NCBI RefSeq assembly: GCF_022201045.2
Contig: NC_068556.1
Span: 21,681,501 to 21,745,500, forward strand
Direction of reading: 5' to 3'
DNA from: Citrus sinensis
Taxonomy: Eukaryota > Streptophyta > Magnoliopsida > Sapindales > Rutaceae
DNA length: 64,000 bases
The translations under genes were made by a program, and so were the position numbers. The notes beneath the pieces are model-generated. The model did not search any database. It was not told where the DNA came from and saw only the letters and a list, made by a program, of their open reading frames with translations. The first letter of the stretch is position 1; each line of letters begins with the position of its first letter. Positions 21,427 through 36,145 of this stretch are shown here, piece by piece.

Positions 21427-24400
21427 TCAACTCCATCCGTTTCCTCTGCCATTCGAATTCTGCCCTCTAGAATCTGAAGACGAAGTCTGAACAACATAAC
21501 TTGATCTTTTCTTCCGGTGGGTATTCCATGTAAGTATATGCCCGTTCAAACCACTTCCTTGAACACCCTTATGTTCGGACTTTTCGACACTCTGAATGTC
21601 CGAGCTTTCTGAATTTCGCCTTTCAAACCTGAGTCTTTTTGGGGCTGAGCCAAAAGTATCCTCACTTGTTCCCTCACTCGCCAAAGGGAAAATCTCATTT
21701 TTCATGTCTAAATTCTTTTTCTCTGCTCCTGTACTGTTACTAGCAGATTCATTGCCTTCTGATGGAAGATACTCCCTTCTCTTTCCTCTAGTTGAAAGCT
21801 TTGATATGTCTTGACCGTTTTCCACAGCTTTCATCCATTGTAAATCACTTAATGTATCAGCATAAACTACCTCCTTCCTTTTCCGCTTTCCTGTAATGCT
21901 GCTGCTCTCATGTCCAAAACCTTTTTCAAAACCTTTTTGTTCTTCCTTATTATCAGGTGCAGAATATGCCCACTCAGGAACCTCATGATCTTCCATGAGA
22001 CGAGATCGGTAATTCTCTTTTTGTCTTCTTTCCTCATCCATCTTCTCAAACAGCCAGAATTCCTCATCGGAGCGAGCAGCAAGTCGGTTGATTTCTCTCT
22101 CACTCGGCACATCTGTTCCGAGAGAGCTTGTACCTCGACGCATTATCTCCTTCAACATCTCCCGTCTGTCCTGAGCTGCAGGAACAAAGATATCACTCTG
22201 GTGTTCGTTTAATCCAAAGAAAAAAACCTCACGGCAAGGTGAGCAATAAAAAGTAATTTTTGATGAGTTCTTCAGCACCCCATAGGTGGATATTTTGGAT
22301 AACAATACGATACTTTCTCTTACTTTCATTACTATTAAAAGTTTGAAAAAGCAAGTGCGTATAACTCAAAACACTACAATAAGTTCCAAATACAATTTTG
22401 GGGCAGGATTCTGTAGGGTACTAGCCAATATTTTTGTGGCAGCAGACACCCATTTTCTTATAAAACATTAAAGATGTGAATCCACTAGTCATGAAGCGCC
22501 TTCTAACTATTTGAAGAAAAAACTTATGATGAATGTATCTAAGTCATTGCATGAAGTGCAAATACAATATCTTAGAAACAAGGCTGATGAACAGAAACAA
22601 TTTCTTATCATTGAAGGAAAAGAACTATATATATGGATCCAAGTTTCTGCATAAGTACAAGTAAAACATACCAGTAGAAGTTGTATTGAAAAGTCCTGCT
22701 TGGATGACCTTGGCATCAATGCCCATTTTCTGCTTAGCACGTTCCAAGATCACTTCTTCAATTGAACCAACACTGACCAACACAAACACCCTGACTTCTT
22801 TCTTCTGTCCAATTCGATGGGCTCGATCCTCTGCCTGTTGGTCCATTTGTGGATTCCAATCACTATCAAAGATTATTACAGTATCTGCAGTCTGTAAGTT
22901 AAGACCAAGTCCTCCAGCACGAGTGCTCAAGAGAAACATGAAGTAAGGGGAGTCTGGAGCGTTAAATTGCTTCAATAATGTCCCTCTTTCCTCGGTTTTT
23001 GTGGAACCATCAAGTCTAAGAAACTTAAAATCGTTAAGCTTCAAATATATTTCAAGAATGTCCATGAGACGAGTCATCTGTGAGAACAGTAGGACTCTGT
23101 GCCCAGATTTGCGAAGTTTTGGTAGCAAACGATCAAGTAGCTCAAATTTTCCGGATGCTCTGATGATCTCCTCCTTGCGCCACATGTTATATTCTCCAAC
23201 AAAAAGGTATGGGTGGTTACAACACTTTCTCAGCTGCATTGATAAATTCTGTAAACTCTTTGATTTTCCCGTTCCTGCAGGTGATTGTCCTCTTAGTAGA
23301 TATGAAGCAACCTTTATTGCTCTAAATAGATAAGAATATACAGGCAAAAAGGCAAAAAGAGATTATGGAAGATGAATGCGACTAAGAAAAAATTAAACCG
23401 AAACAATAGGTGTAAGATCCTCATTATCATCGAATAACTTCTTTACCGCTCCTTGCAATAAGTTTTGGATGATAAATACTAGCATACAGAAAAATGAAAT
23501 ATAGGAGCAAAAGTCACAAACCAGTATCTAGACCAACTCTGCCCACGTCTGTAACTTGCTGATAGTATACTTTTTGCCATGCTGACATATCACATTTCAG
23601 GATGACCTGGGACTTCCCAGGAAGGTATTTCTCTACTTCATCTTTTTTCCTCCTCAATATGAATGGCCTTATAACCTGACAATCAAGTAAACGCATTAAA
23701 CTAAGGAATTAGAAAGAAGAAAGATATTCAAACTAGGAGAAACACCTACATGATGCAAACGGCGAATAATCAACAGCTGTTCTTCATCCGTAAGAGCAAC
23801 CTGACCCCTGTCTTTGAAGGGAGCATTAAACCACTCCTCAAAATTCTCAACAGAATTAAAAATTGTTGGGAGGAGAAAATTAAGGAGGGACCATAATTCC
23901 TGCAGACTATTCTGGATTGGGGTCCCAGTTAACAGAAGTCTGCGTTGAATCTGATAGCTGCATACAAGTTAACTTGATCAGAAAAGGATTTTTCAATTCC
24001 TTATGATACGAGGCCAAAAAAATAAAAATAAAAATAAGAAAAAAAATTGTATACCCAGATCATATGAATCATGGGATGTTATCAGCAGCCATAACAGAAC
24101 ATCGTACAATATAATTAAAAAGGTGTAGATCAAAACGAGGGGGGGGAAAAACTAAAAAGGTGAAGTGAGCCCAAAAATGTCATCAGAACATGATTAAGTT
24201 GAGAAAGGATAAAATCATGGATACAAATTCAATGTTATTTGAAGTCTAAATTTCGCAATTCCTACTGTTCTCAATTAAGAGCTTATAGTACTACTTCAGC
24301 TTCCTATAAACTTAAGCTTTTGGGTAATTGATTACTTAAGGCATCATACCCTGATATAGTCTTCGCAAGAGCACACTCATGATTCTTTAAACGATGCCCT

Positions 24401-27400
24401 TCATCAACAATCATATAGATCCACTGAACTTTCTTCAAATATTGTCTATCTCTCATGATGAGATCATAGTGTGTTATCAACACATTAAATCTTCCTCTCT
24501 CTGAAAAGAACTCTTCCCTCATTGCCTTTCTCTCATCAGGACGTCCGTCGTAAACAACAGCTGCAATACTGGATTGGAAAGAAAATGGACAAACAATTCA
24601 AGTTAAAATAGGTATGCCACACACTCACCCGCACAAACAGAAAAGTGGCCGGATCAAGAATGCTGCCTTTACCTAGGAGCCCATGTTGAAAATTCATTGA
24701 TCCAATTGGGTAGAACGGCCTTTGGTGCCACTATAACATGGGGGCCAGTGACACCCTTGTTCTCCAGGAGATATGCAATCAAGGCAATGGTTTGTATTGT
24801 TTTCCCCAGTCCCATCTCATCAGCTAAAATTCCATTTAGGTTATTATTAAATAAGGAGAGCATCCATTGGAGGCCTTCTAACTGGTATGCCCTTAATTCT
24901 CCACCTTGAAGCAAGGTTGGCTGCTCCGTTACCTGTGGTAAAATAAAAGATCTAGTTAGATTCTGCCATTCCAGTACAATGGCCGAAGAAAAGCTCAAAA
25001 GAAACTTCATGGGACACAACCATTGTTTTTTGCAACATAAAAAACAGAACAATGATATCATTAATACTCAGCATGTTGTGCTTAATTGTATATCTATTAT
25101 ATAGAAGACTTTGGTACATCTTTGCCAGATAGACCATGAAGATCACACAAGAAAAATGCATGCTTGTCAAATGGAAAAATATATATATCTACAGCCATAA
25201 CAACACATAAGATGATCTTACAAGTAAGGTGACACAGAAAGCAAGGAGATACAAAATGCTGTACAAGCTAAGAGCAAAATTATAGAGGAAATTATTGAAA
25301 AATGGTGTATTCCAGAAAAGAGAGCAATGCCTTCCATTGCCATGATCACTATGTGGTGCTGTAGTTCTCCTAAAATTTACACCAAGATCACATAAGGCAT
25401 TCTGATGCAGAGCGAGAAGCTCAAGAACTCCTAATTTCATCACATTCATATTGCAAGCAATGCTTCAATGCCATCCCACTACCGTGGTCTTTAATTTACA
25501 CAACAAACACATTAACCTTAAACCCAGTAGCCCAAAGAGATAAACTATACAAAAATAATTAGATGACATATCTCAAGTCTCAACTATACGCTTTGACAGA
25601 AGAAGATAGAGTACAGAATAACATGCTGCAAACAAGAAGGCTTTGTCTTTACCTTCTCCTCAATTGAGTGAATGGCCGAGTTATACTGCCTCTGACCTTC
25701 CAGTAAATCACCAGAATCATCATTGTGGTCAGAATCAATAATGTCATCTTCCTCAGGATGCAAATCCCTGGGGGTTCCATTCTCTGAAGCATCCAAATCA
25801 AGCAAATCATCTTCCGAGTCTTTCAAGGGTTCAATGCCATCTACATGTTTAGAATCTTTCTGACGTTGAACAGCAGCTCCCAAGTTGACAAGGAGCTTAT
25901 TTGTTTCTTCAAGAAGCGTGGTTAATCGTTCATTCTTGCTCTCCTTCACTAATCTCATGTATGCTTCTTGATCATCAGCCTTCAGGGCTTGGAACCTCAA
26001 TTTCTCAGCTCGTGTAGCACGTTGCCTTTGCCGTCCATGCCATGCCTATTACAGTAAGAAATCTATGAGGAATCCTCTTCCCATTTGCAACAGTGATAAC
26101 CAACCACTTGACAAAATGAACTAACTATAGGTCTGATTTTTTGGTATTACAAAAATAATCTTCAAAGAATAGCATTAAATTGTTCCATCTAGGAATGTTT
26201 CTCATCGGAAAAATGCATAACAACAACGATGACTGTAAATTGTACTAACATATAAACAAGGGCTCCAGCCTCGACATCTATTCGACATGACATGAAAGCA
26301 CCAAGGTGCATGTCAAAGTCAGAACTTGCAGAACTAATTATGAAATATCAAAACTCGAAGAGTTCTATTCTAATTCTTATATCTGAACTACCCCCACAAT
26401 GCCATTTTAACATTTTCCAACAGCTTCATTAAGTACCACTGTACAATCTCTACTCCAACTTCTCTTGCATCACTTATTCCTCCTATTATTTTAATCAAAC
26501 ACTCCCAATGGATGCACATAGCTTTCAGATAGAATTTTTAAAGAGAAGAGAATGCATACCTGGACCCCATCATTCCTTTGCTTTCGACGTTTTATAGAAG
26601 CTTGGATACTCACTTGGAATTCACGGACAGCATTAAGTATTTCTGCAAAAAATTTTCTTTTTCTAGTCTCAATCTGGTTCCTTGCCTCCTCTTCCAATCT
26701 TGACAACCTCTGCATCAAAGGTTACCATTCAGAACAATGCAAGACATCAATAATACATTTGATATTGATGTAAGATAAAAACAGATCAATCCATACTGCT
26801 AAAAAATAATCCACAAGCCTGGTGCCTATTTGTTTCATCTATAACTCATCTTCAGTTCCGTCAAAAATGTATATATAAATTGGATTCAGTACTATAGCGA
26901 TTGTTTCAAAAAATCCAAGGTCTTTGAACCCAAAAACTAATCTCGTATAATATATAATCCTCCTCACATAATTTCAGATGCAACACAGCTACAACCAGTT
27001 TGGCTAGAATTAATCAAGTTCTAAGTGTCACATCTTCCAAAAGAAAAAGCCACACTGTTTACTAGGGGCAGCCATCTGGGTTAGAATTTGTTTATTTGAT
27101 TCGATTCGATGCGAATTAAATGGGTTTGGGTTTCAAAAAATTGATTCGTTTAATAAATAGGTGAATTCGATTCAATTCGCTAATTACACGAATCGAATTC
27201 AAGTTTGAGGACATTGATTCATTTGTTCATTTAGGATTCGCTTAATAAATGGGTCATAAACGAATTGAATACAATCCATTCGTTTATTATTCATTTAATT
27301 AAATTACTTATTTATCCTTAAATATGTATGAAAAAATTTTAAAAAATTTTAAAGCTTGAAAGCTAATATAATAACTATAATTGATAATAAGTTTGTATTT

Positions 27401-30400
27401 TGTAGGATGTTAAATTTGTGATCTTTTTATATTTTATTTTGCTTAATTTTTGTTTATTTATTATATTTTTGTAAACAAATTCATATTCGATTTGATTTAT
27501 TATGGATTCGTTATAGGATAAACGAATAGTAAATGAATCCAGATTCGATTCGATTCGATTCGTTTATTAACTCTACTAAATGAATTAAATGAATCAAACC
27601 GAATATTTATAAACGAATCAAATCCGAATCTTGATATTTCAATTTGTTTAATAAACTAATCGAATTCGAATCAGCAGAGTTTGACCAATTTGTTTACGAT
27701 TTAATTCATTTATTCGTTTTGCCACCCTACTCTTTACAGATACTAAGTAAAAACTAAGAATCCTCCTCGTTAATATTCTTACTGAGTCAAAAAAAAGTTC
27801 AAACAAGTCATGGGTAGAATATATGACCTCAGCATCCCGCTTCTTCCTGAAGTGATCATCAGCTTCTGTGGCAAAAGCATCTCCAACACCATATAGAGGA
27901 CGGCGCAGTCGCATCATTCCCCAATCAAAAAGTTGCTTTTCAGGAAATGCACAGGTCATACGAAGCCAGTATTCAGAACTCACATCAGACCTAACCTTGC
28001 TCTGCAACTCTGCCAGCTGCAAGAAAAAGGAATATGCTGAAGGAAGTAATGCATATCATCCCTCAATATCTAATGAAAATAGAAAATACAACTCCCAATT
28101 GCCATCATCTAAGCATGCTTTTCTAAAATTTCAAAAAGCCCAATAGGATACTGTACCTCTGTAATAACTGACTCATTAATTTGGCAGAATTGGTTGCACT
28201 TTGAAATTTTCTCAGAAAAATAATCTCATTATCACAGTACAGTAACCAAACACTTTCCTTTCTACAATTCATATGATCATAGTTTTGCTGCTAAAATCTG
28301 AACTACATATGCAAGGAAGCAGTAGGATGAATAAGAATCAAAGCAATTGTATACATCAGCTGTACCTTTAGTCCATAGAGTTCAAGCAAGCACTTTGTCT
28401 GCAGCTCTTCACCTCTACTTGAAGGTAATTCTGAAGTTGGAGCATCAATATGTCAGTGCTGCTGTAGAGCTAATACCTAAACCATAACTATAACCTAGTA
28501 GTCTTTATTTTGTAAGAACATGACTAAATCTCCATGCTGCCAGTGTTTGACAGAAACTTCCAACCTGAATATTTGCTTGGCAAAGATGAATTGATACTTT
28601 TGCAATAGGATTTTCAGAAACTGAACTGCACATTGCAGCTCAAGAATTGGGAATAAAGGTGAGAAAATAAAATAATATAAAGAGTACATTTAATTTGGGT
28701 CCAATCTTGAACCAAAATCCTCTTTTTCATAATAACATCAAATTAAAATACTTAAGATTCAACATCTAACATAGACATAATTCTGCAAGAGCTAAGAACA
28801 AAAACATTAATAAAATATAAGTGCATGGTTGATCCAGCATATTTTATCAATAAAAGACCATAGCAGCATCAGAACAGAAAAGCTCTATCAATGCTTACTT
28901 AAAACTACAGCAAAGCAATTACTGAAACAATAATGATAGAGCCGCAAACAGTTTTGTATAAATTAGTGTGTACAAACAGATGTGACATAAAAGATCAGCT
29001 GAAAAGTGATAACAGTTATTTTTTCCAATTATGTGTACCCATGATGATTTAATACATCCAATCTCTGTCATTACTCTTACTGAAATGCCAGATGCATTAG
29101 AAGGCAAGTTCATCATGAATAATTGCAGAGTCATTTATGAACAAAACTGAATTGCATAAAAAGTGAAGTTCATTCTAAATGATAAAACCTTCAAGCTCTT
29201 TTAACCGATGCTGAATGTGGCTCTGATAACGATTCTCCCTTAATTCTGTCAATCCAAAACCTGTCATGCTTTTAAGCCGTTGCTTTGATAGTGCATTTTC
29301 AAAGTCACTCATCAAATCTGATCCACAAGAAATCGTCGAACCAACAGGCTGCATCATTGTTAAATCAATGTTAAACAGCTAAAGAAAAAAAAACTAGAAA
29401 TTAACTAATTAAAGATGAGCTTAACAATCAACTTCAATGCAAAAGATTGATTAAAGTTAAATCTATACACAAGGAACAAGATGCTATGGCAAAAGTTAAT
29501 ATAAATGCAATGACCATGTAATTACAACAAGGCAAAATCTAAAACTTTATATGAATATAAACTCACTTTTTCATTACATATTGATCTATTACCATTTTTG
29601 TGGCATAATTTATAGCTATCTGTAATAGAAACATAGATTGTCCCAAAATAGTAACATACAAGACAAGGCTTTGGAATTTCTGGTTTATCGATGCACATTT
29701 TAGGATGTAACATAACACTATATATTTCACATAGAAGGAATATTATTATTTAAAAGCAAACGACGAATTATGAGTACCGCCTCAGTTCAAAGACTACGCA
29801 AAACCAATTAAGTATTTTCAACATTGATTGAGGCAAACAATAGTTACTCTCCAGATTTATTAATCTAAGTTCCAACTAAACCACAAGGAAAATAACAAAG
29901 GTCTTCTAGTAACTATCCCATTAAAAAAGGTCTAAATATTTTCTCGGGCTTCTTTTCTTATTCTTCTTCTTGATGAATTTGCTTGTTAACTGACTATTTG
30001 AATGATATCTTTTTACTGAGTCCTGTCCAGACAATTCATCTAAAACCTACTTCAAAAACAAAAATTCCCACACCAAAACCAGAAAAACAACAACAGTGCA
30101 TCTCATGAACCATACTTAAAGGCCTGAATTCAAAGCAATTCTAGACAACCAAAACAACAAATTAGCATACCAAAAATACAACCCCCCGAAAATAACAAAA
30201 AGGGCGTCACAAAAACACCAAATTCACAATAATCACAACACCAAGAAAACTTGACAAACAAAAGGGCATTCCCAAAAACACCACAAAACCGCCCAAATCC
30301 ACTCCAATTCCCAACAAAACAACAAAAGGACATCACAAAAAACCCTAAATTGACAACAATTACCAATACAATAGACAAAAAAATCAAAAGGGTATCTTTA

Positions 30401-30639
30401 AAAACTCTTACCGAAGCCTTCTCGGGCACCGGTCCCTCATCAGATCCACCGTCATCATGGACCACATCGTCATCAGCCTCTTGTTCGCCATAATAGATGG
30501 AGGAAACGGTGTCGTACACGTCAGGAGGGACAGGGAGGTTTCGAGAGATAAAGTTTAAGGCACAGATCAAAGACTTGGTTCTCTCTACAGGGTCTGGGCA
30601 AGGTCTCTCTTGTTGGTGATGCTCTAGCTGAGTCACCAT
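21427..30639 (-). CDS. CHR12: SWI/SNF chromatin-remodelling ATPase, CHR12/CHR23 (MINU) type
   Basis: Twelve coding exons: 30412-30639, 29189-29348, 28366-28430, 27828-28016, 26560-26709, 25653-26045, 24673-24932, 24350-24568, 23750-23957, 23522-23675, 22672-23274, 21427-22175. All joins use GT-AG and keep frame, giving 1125 residues (about 1102 for Arabidopsis CHR12 and 1064 for CHR23 as I recall). Order: N-terminal region opening [23 protein letters not shown] domain about 215-290, which binds actin-related proteins; acidic linker about 345-390; Snf2 ATPase with Walker A GLGKT at 436-440 and DEGH box at 537-540; helicase C lobe with [13 protein letters not shown] and [10 protein letters not shown]; then a SnAC-like region and a basic tail. 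No bromodomain follows, which separates it from BRM. It slides nucleosomes in the nucleus; family members restrain growth under stress and maintain meristems. It appears intact. Confidence 0.95.
27063..27729. mobile_element. hAT-like non-autonomous element inside a CHR12/23 intron
   Basis: The element begins TAGGGGCAGCC and ends GCCACCCTA, an imperfect terminal inverted repeat of the hAT type (compare TAGGGGTGGCAAA). It is flanked by CTGTTTAC (27055-27062) and CTCTTTAC (27730-27737), an 8-bp target duplication with one mismatch. The 667-bp interior is rich in repeated GATTCG/CGAATC units, such as GATTCGATTCGATTCGATTC near 27547, and codes for nothing. It sits in the intron between the fourth and fifth coding exons (26710-27827) without touching splice signals. 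Confidence 0.8.
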
Positions 30640-31975
30640 GGGCGCGGGACGAGCGCGAATGATTACAACGGTTATATTTTTTTTGGTTTTTTAACGGTTT
30701 TTCGAAACCAAAAAATTAAAATTAAAAATTTATCTGTGTTTAAGGGATAACAAAAGAGACGCACCCACTCACACACACTCTCTATATAATGTGTGTGTAT
30801 AATTTGCTTCTTTGTTTCGCTTCGCCAAAACCCTCGGCGTTTTTGCTTTCTTTTTTTCCCGTGTCCATAAGAGTTAGAATTTTCGGGAAATTTCGAACCT
30901 GCCCTTTATTTTTATCAATTGCCAAACACGCCTCTATTGTGTCTGGAATGACAGATATACCCCTGTTGGAAGAGGTATTGAATCAATGGATCTAATTGAT
31001 GTCGTACTAGATTGTTACCGTGGACATCGTGGTGGGCCCCGGTAATGACATGTGTATTACCATAATTAGAATATTTTATTTCTGTCCGTAACTGGTTTTG
31101 TTAGCCACTTTTTATACAAATCCCACGTCATTAAAACATAATAATAATAAAATACTTTTAGTTTACCACGGTCAAATACATGTAGTGAGGAAATGTTAAT
31201 GGTAAAGTAAAATATATTCTTAAGTGGGTAATTTTACAATAAGAAAATTCCATTCTAAAGTTACCAAACAATTTAATTAAATTACAAATATTACCTAACA
31301 CTTTGCTAGTAAATTCTTTTTACTACTTGACATATTGACTTTGTGTAAGTTACTACCAGGACAGCATGGAGAGTTTTTCTAAACCCAAGTATGAGGTGAG
31401 TTTCCCACTAATTTCCATCTATTATGAACGTTTTTTCTAGCCATTTTTTTTTCCATGAGAGAGTATGAAAATCAATTAGTTTCTTATTAATAGTTCAAAT
31501 GTCACTGGAATATTCACCATTTTTTTTCTTATGCGAACAATGACGGTCTACTAACACGTATGTATATCAGTAGTTTGTGAGAGTGAACAAAGATTATTAT
31601 AAATTCCGACTTGTTCGATCAGATTAAAATACATTTAATCCAATTTTAATCTAATCTGAAAAACTGATTACATTACCATTCCTTGAACCTCCAGCTAATC
31701 AAGACCAGCGGGAAATTACAAGCTTGCTTCAACTTGAAATATTTTCTACCACATTTACAAAATTTCTACGCTTAAAGCATGCTACAATTACATACTGTGG
31801 GTTAAAAATCCATAAGATATTGAATGGTAAAGCACCACAGTGGACTGTTCTTCATCTACATCATCCATAATCCCACCTTCAAAATTGTATTCAACCAGCT
31901 CCACATTCTGGAGAATCAGGCTTTCAGAAGAATTGCCCGTGATTAGGCAAGATTTGGCCCAACTAATCGGCAAGT
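30640..31975. other. Intergenic region: CHR12/23 promoter and SPOUT1-homologue 3' flank
   Basis: The CHR12/23 leader and promoter occupy the left part, including a CA/CT-rich tract at about 30765-30785 and a TATATAA string near 30783 whose orientation relative to the gene is unclear. The right part from about 31790 is the likely 3' UTR of the methyltransferase gene. No other gene is supported. Confidence 0.5.
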
Positions 31976-34900
31976 TCAGCATTTACCATCTTCAGGCTTA
32001 CTTTTATATTCAACTCCTCGCAGTGCTCGGCTTATTGGTTCTTGGAAATACTGAAGAGAAATAAAAATTGCTTCCTGTTGGCAGAAATGCAAACACAAAT
32101 TATAAATATTTGTATATACAGGTAAACAGCCCAATGAAGACCAACAAAAGAGTACCTCAGTTCGAATTGTTCGACTTCCTTGATGGGGACACGTGTTGAA
32201 ATATGAATGAAATACCTCACGAGCATTTTTTCGCTTAAAAGAAGAATCAAGAAAAACCAGTACTCAATACAAGAACATATGTTTCTGTTAGCTCAACTAG
32301 CAATAAGTAACAGCCTCAGCATATCTTCATCTTAAGTTAGAAAAAAAATCAAAGATGATTATCCTAACCATTTATTTATGCATTTAAACATATAAAATCA
32401 GGCATAATTGATATAAGATATCCAAACCATTTATCTGGAAAAAAGCATTGTTTATTCACATGAAACAAAAGAAATTCTCAACCAAAAACACATTTTTGGT
32501 AAGTGAGCTGAAATGTTTTCCAAACAACCTAATATGCAGGGACATCAAATAGTTATGCTCATATTATCATCTTTGTGCCCAAGAAAACTAGACAACCAGA
32601 ATGTTTTATAATTAGCGATTGCAATGGAAATGGTAGTAAGGTAACAAATTTTGGAACTGGAACCAAGCATCCTTCATGAATGGGAATATATTTTAATAGA
32701 GAGAATAAGATTTCAGTAGGTAATGTACCTTTAAGCCATCATCTTCTTCAATACTCTCTTCCAAACCAGCAAGTCCACCAAAAGCAATCAACAGATGCCT
32801 AACAAATTGTCATATACAAATATATCAATAAGAATCATGAATGGATGACATGATGTGTAAATCATTTTGATTTTGCTACTGTGTAAAGAACTCCTCAATA
32901 GAGCATCAGGAGTGAGATTTTTTTATGGATGTGCAAGATACCAACAAGCATATATTCCTGAAACTAAAATTGTTGATATCTTCCTTGGATGTTACACCAA
33001 AATTAAGGTTTGTGTTCTCCAGAAACTACTGACTACATAATGAGTCATACTACATTATTTGAATGAAAAAATCGCTTCTGACATGAGTGTCTCTATCAGT
33101 CCCCTCCATTTCCTACGTTTTACAAATTTATTATTTGGTAAGGTCAATACTCAATAGCTTAGGGGTGATACTTTTAGAAAGAGGGATGCAACTATGAACG
33201 CACAATAACCCAGTAGTATAATGCATGGCCTAACATACTCCTGCAAAACAAGTGAGATAAACCATATCAATTGAAAGATATGCAAGGCAAAATAATGATA
33301 CATTGGTCTCTGAACATTTGTGAACATAGTCCGTCACTCATCAAATCTAACATTGAATGAAATACTGAGTCATGCATTTCTATCAAACCTCACCAGCTGT
33401 CCTTATATAGACCTTGAAAGTTTAACTTTTGATCTATGGTTAATACATTCTGATTAGATACAGTTTGGCTAAAGATCACATGAATTAGCCTTCAATTTAT
33501 ATGTACAAATACATACACAATTGACAGATAGGTCCTCCTAGTGTTATCAAAATGCAGGCACCCAAAGAGAGTTGTAGATGCAGGGTTAAAACAAAAGAAA
33601 GATACCTGAAAGTAGGCAATGTAAGGTCTGAAGAATTAACAATATCACCATGCTCAGAAGTGCCAATCAGATGATCATAGCCACCCTGTCATATATATAA
33701 TAGAAATTATTGACAAAGGCCCTAGAAGAAAACCCACCAGTTTTTGCCTAAGCACAAAGAATAAATTATCATTGTGTGAATACCTTGTATGAGCAATTCT
33801 TGAATACAGAACTAATATTGGGAGCATATCTCACTTTATACCCCCAATACATTCCTGACTCCTTAGGCTTGGATGGTGGGACAACTTGGCGCGGGGAATC
33901 TAGAAAATGCAACATCAAAGTTATAAACTTCATGAGACTCATAGATTAATTGTTCACTCATGGAGAGATTGCATTTGCCTTTATTATGCATGATTGCTAA
34001 CAGTGGAAGTAAACCGACTTTTTATGATCCTAGATTAACAAAAAAGAAATGATATCATTTAACAAAGATCATTACCAGCATCCAAATTGCGGTTGGTTCC
34101 CATAGCTACGGTTACTCTTACTCCCGGATCAAGTACTTGGTCAACAACAACATGCTGCATTGTAATCAATCAAAAGTTAAAATTTCCTGAAATTAGTATC
34201 TTATGAGAGAGTGAACTAATATTGGCTAATTACTGGCAGAGGCTGACCGACAAACTAGTTAAAATAAAACTCCACATTCTCTGAAAGCTTCAGCATCAGA
34301 AACTAAAGATGGCTAGAGTATAAAACAGGCAAGATGAAATGTTCATGAGGTAATCATTAGTTTGTGACATCTACTGTGTACCGCCAAACCATGAAATAGT
34401 AACAACCACGAAGAAGGAGCTTTCAAATAAGCAAACTCTGAGAGAATGTAATCATACCTTATTTAAACCCACATCAACCAGTGTTCCTACGGAATTTGGC
34501 GCATTTTCTTTAAATGTCACACCTACCAAGTCATCACAACATATAAGAAGTCAGTGAAACTGTAGATTGAGGCACTAAAAATGCCAAAAAAGAACTCAAT
34601 TGCAAGACAAGGTTAAAGGTTTCAGAGGGGCAAAAAGAAGACATCATGCAAGTTCAATGGCTGCAATTACTCTCATAGCTAACCATGGAAATTGATTGAG
34701 TTTGTACTTCCACATTCCAGATACCCTTTCTCACAAAATTAATGAAATCCCAAAACAAGAAGAAAGAGGGAAAATGTGATTACTTCGTTAAAGCATCCCC
34801 ACATCTTAAGCTTATCCATTTGAAATTTCTGCTTCCCACTACATATTCCTAACAGTGATTGAAGATAATCTACCCAAATCTGAAACCATCAAGAACTGTG

Positions 34901-36145
34901 GTATGAATAGAATAGCATTTATTTTCACGCGCACCATTTCTTGGGAACCAAGTCTTCAACATAGTGTGTTGTTGCCTTATTATGAGTATCTCTCTCCTTA
35001 TCAATGATCCTAGATCTTCTCTACATGCTGATAGAACATATCCAAAATGCACCAATAAAAAGTGGATCCTCTAATTATTAAATCTAAATGTCCGCACTCA
35101 TCAAGCTGTCCTGATTCAAATAAACAGATTTGAGCCTCAACTAGACAGAAGAAAAGAGTCAGTACGACTAATATAAAGCAAATGAACTAAGACAATCTTT
35201 GTGAAAGAAAAAACAATAAATGAGTGAAAGGAAAAAAAATAAATGAAGTAAAAAGAATACCTTCTCGAAATGGTGCCCACTCATGCTTGCGCAGATGATG
35301 TGGAGCATCAAGTGGGGGCAACATACCCTATAGAACCCAATAGAAGATGCAAACACTGAAATTCTACATAGCAACACACAGAACCAAAAAGAGTGCATTA
35401 AATGAAACAAAATCACATTTTTGCAATAAACCTACCACAAATCGTAGGCTGCTATGCATAGAGAAGAGAGCTTTCCTCAAATATTGAGGTGTCTCAAGAT
35501 ACTGCAAGAGCCTTACAAGGAAAGCTGCGCCACTTTCATTCTCATCCGACCTATTTGACCTATTTGCAGCGGAAGAGCGAGAATAATTATCTGAACTGCT
35601 CTTATTATCAAATACCACCACCTATTATTGAAATCGAAGAACAATATTTTTTAAAAAAAAAGGCCCTCCTATATTATTTTTAAAAAAATCATGACGCAAA
35701 TGTAATCAGAGACCTCATCAATCCGGAAAATAGTCACGGCACGAGCAATCTGACCAGCCAACTGATAAAAGACACAATACAAAATCACTACAGCTTTATG
35801 ATTGGTTACTAAGAAAAATGAAGTGAAATACAAAATAAAAATGTAAATTAAAGAGAATAAAAGGAAGAGAGAGGGGGGAGAGAGAGAGAGAGGTACTCTG
35901 GTGGCGAGTTCGAGAGACTGAGTGTTGTCAATGATGGAGCCGGGGACGGCTACGCTGACTGTAGGAACTTCTATTGGTGCGTCGTCGTTTAGCTGGTCTC
36001 TTTTCCTCTTCTTCTTTTTCTTGTTATCGTAAGAGAAGGAATCACCGTTGGCGAGACTGAGCTCATTTTGTGATTCGTGATTCTCACCTGTAGCTGCTTC
36101 TTTAAGTTCTGGTTCCAAACCACCTCTCTTCTTTTTCTTCCCCAT
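31976..36145 (-). CDS. SPOUT1/C9orf114-type RNA methyltransferase (DUF171)
   Basis: Eleven coding exons: 35897-36145, 35714-35761, 35436-35621, 35261-35327, 34458-34522, 34076-34154, 33784-33899, 33606-33685, 32729-32798, 32156-32215, 31976-32074. All joins keep frame and give 372 residues, near the 376 of human SPOUT1. The first ~55 residues hold lysine-rich tracts (MGKKKKRGG and KKKKKRKRD) that look like nuclear or nucleolar localisation signals. The conserved body includes ARAVTIFRIDEVVVFDN, LETPQYLRKALF, a short GMLPPLDAPHHLRKHEW exon, and the knotted cofactor-binding end GGYDHLIGTSEHGD, then CPHQGSRTIRTEEAIFISLQ. SPOUT enzymes transfer methyl groups from S-adenosylmethionine to RNA; the human member acts on rRNA, and the plant target is not known to me. 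The Arabidopsis relative I recall is At5g19300, next to CHR23, as here. Confidence 0.93.

Noticed and set aside
27648..27827. Open extension of the fourth CHR12/23 exon
   Set aside because: It runs past the GTCATA donor into the hAT-like element; not coding.
30130..30411. Continuation of the first CHR12/23 exon as a longer 169-codon frame
   Set aside because: A GTAAGA donor at 30411 and in-frame joining to the exon at 29348 give the conserved protein; the extra residues are intron read-through.
35669..35896. Longer open frame after the first SPOUT1-homologue exon
   Set aside because: Crosses a GT donor at 35896 and a T-rich intron; the family resumes at the exon 35714-35761 in another frame.
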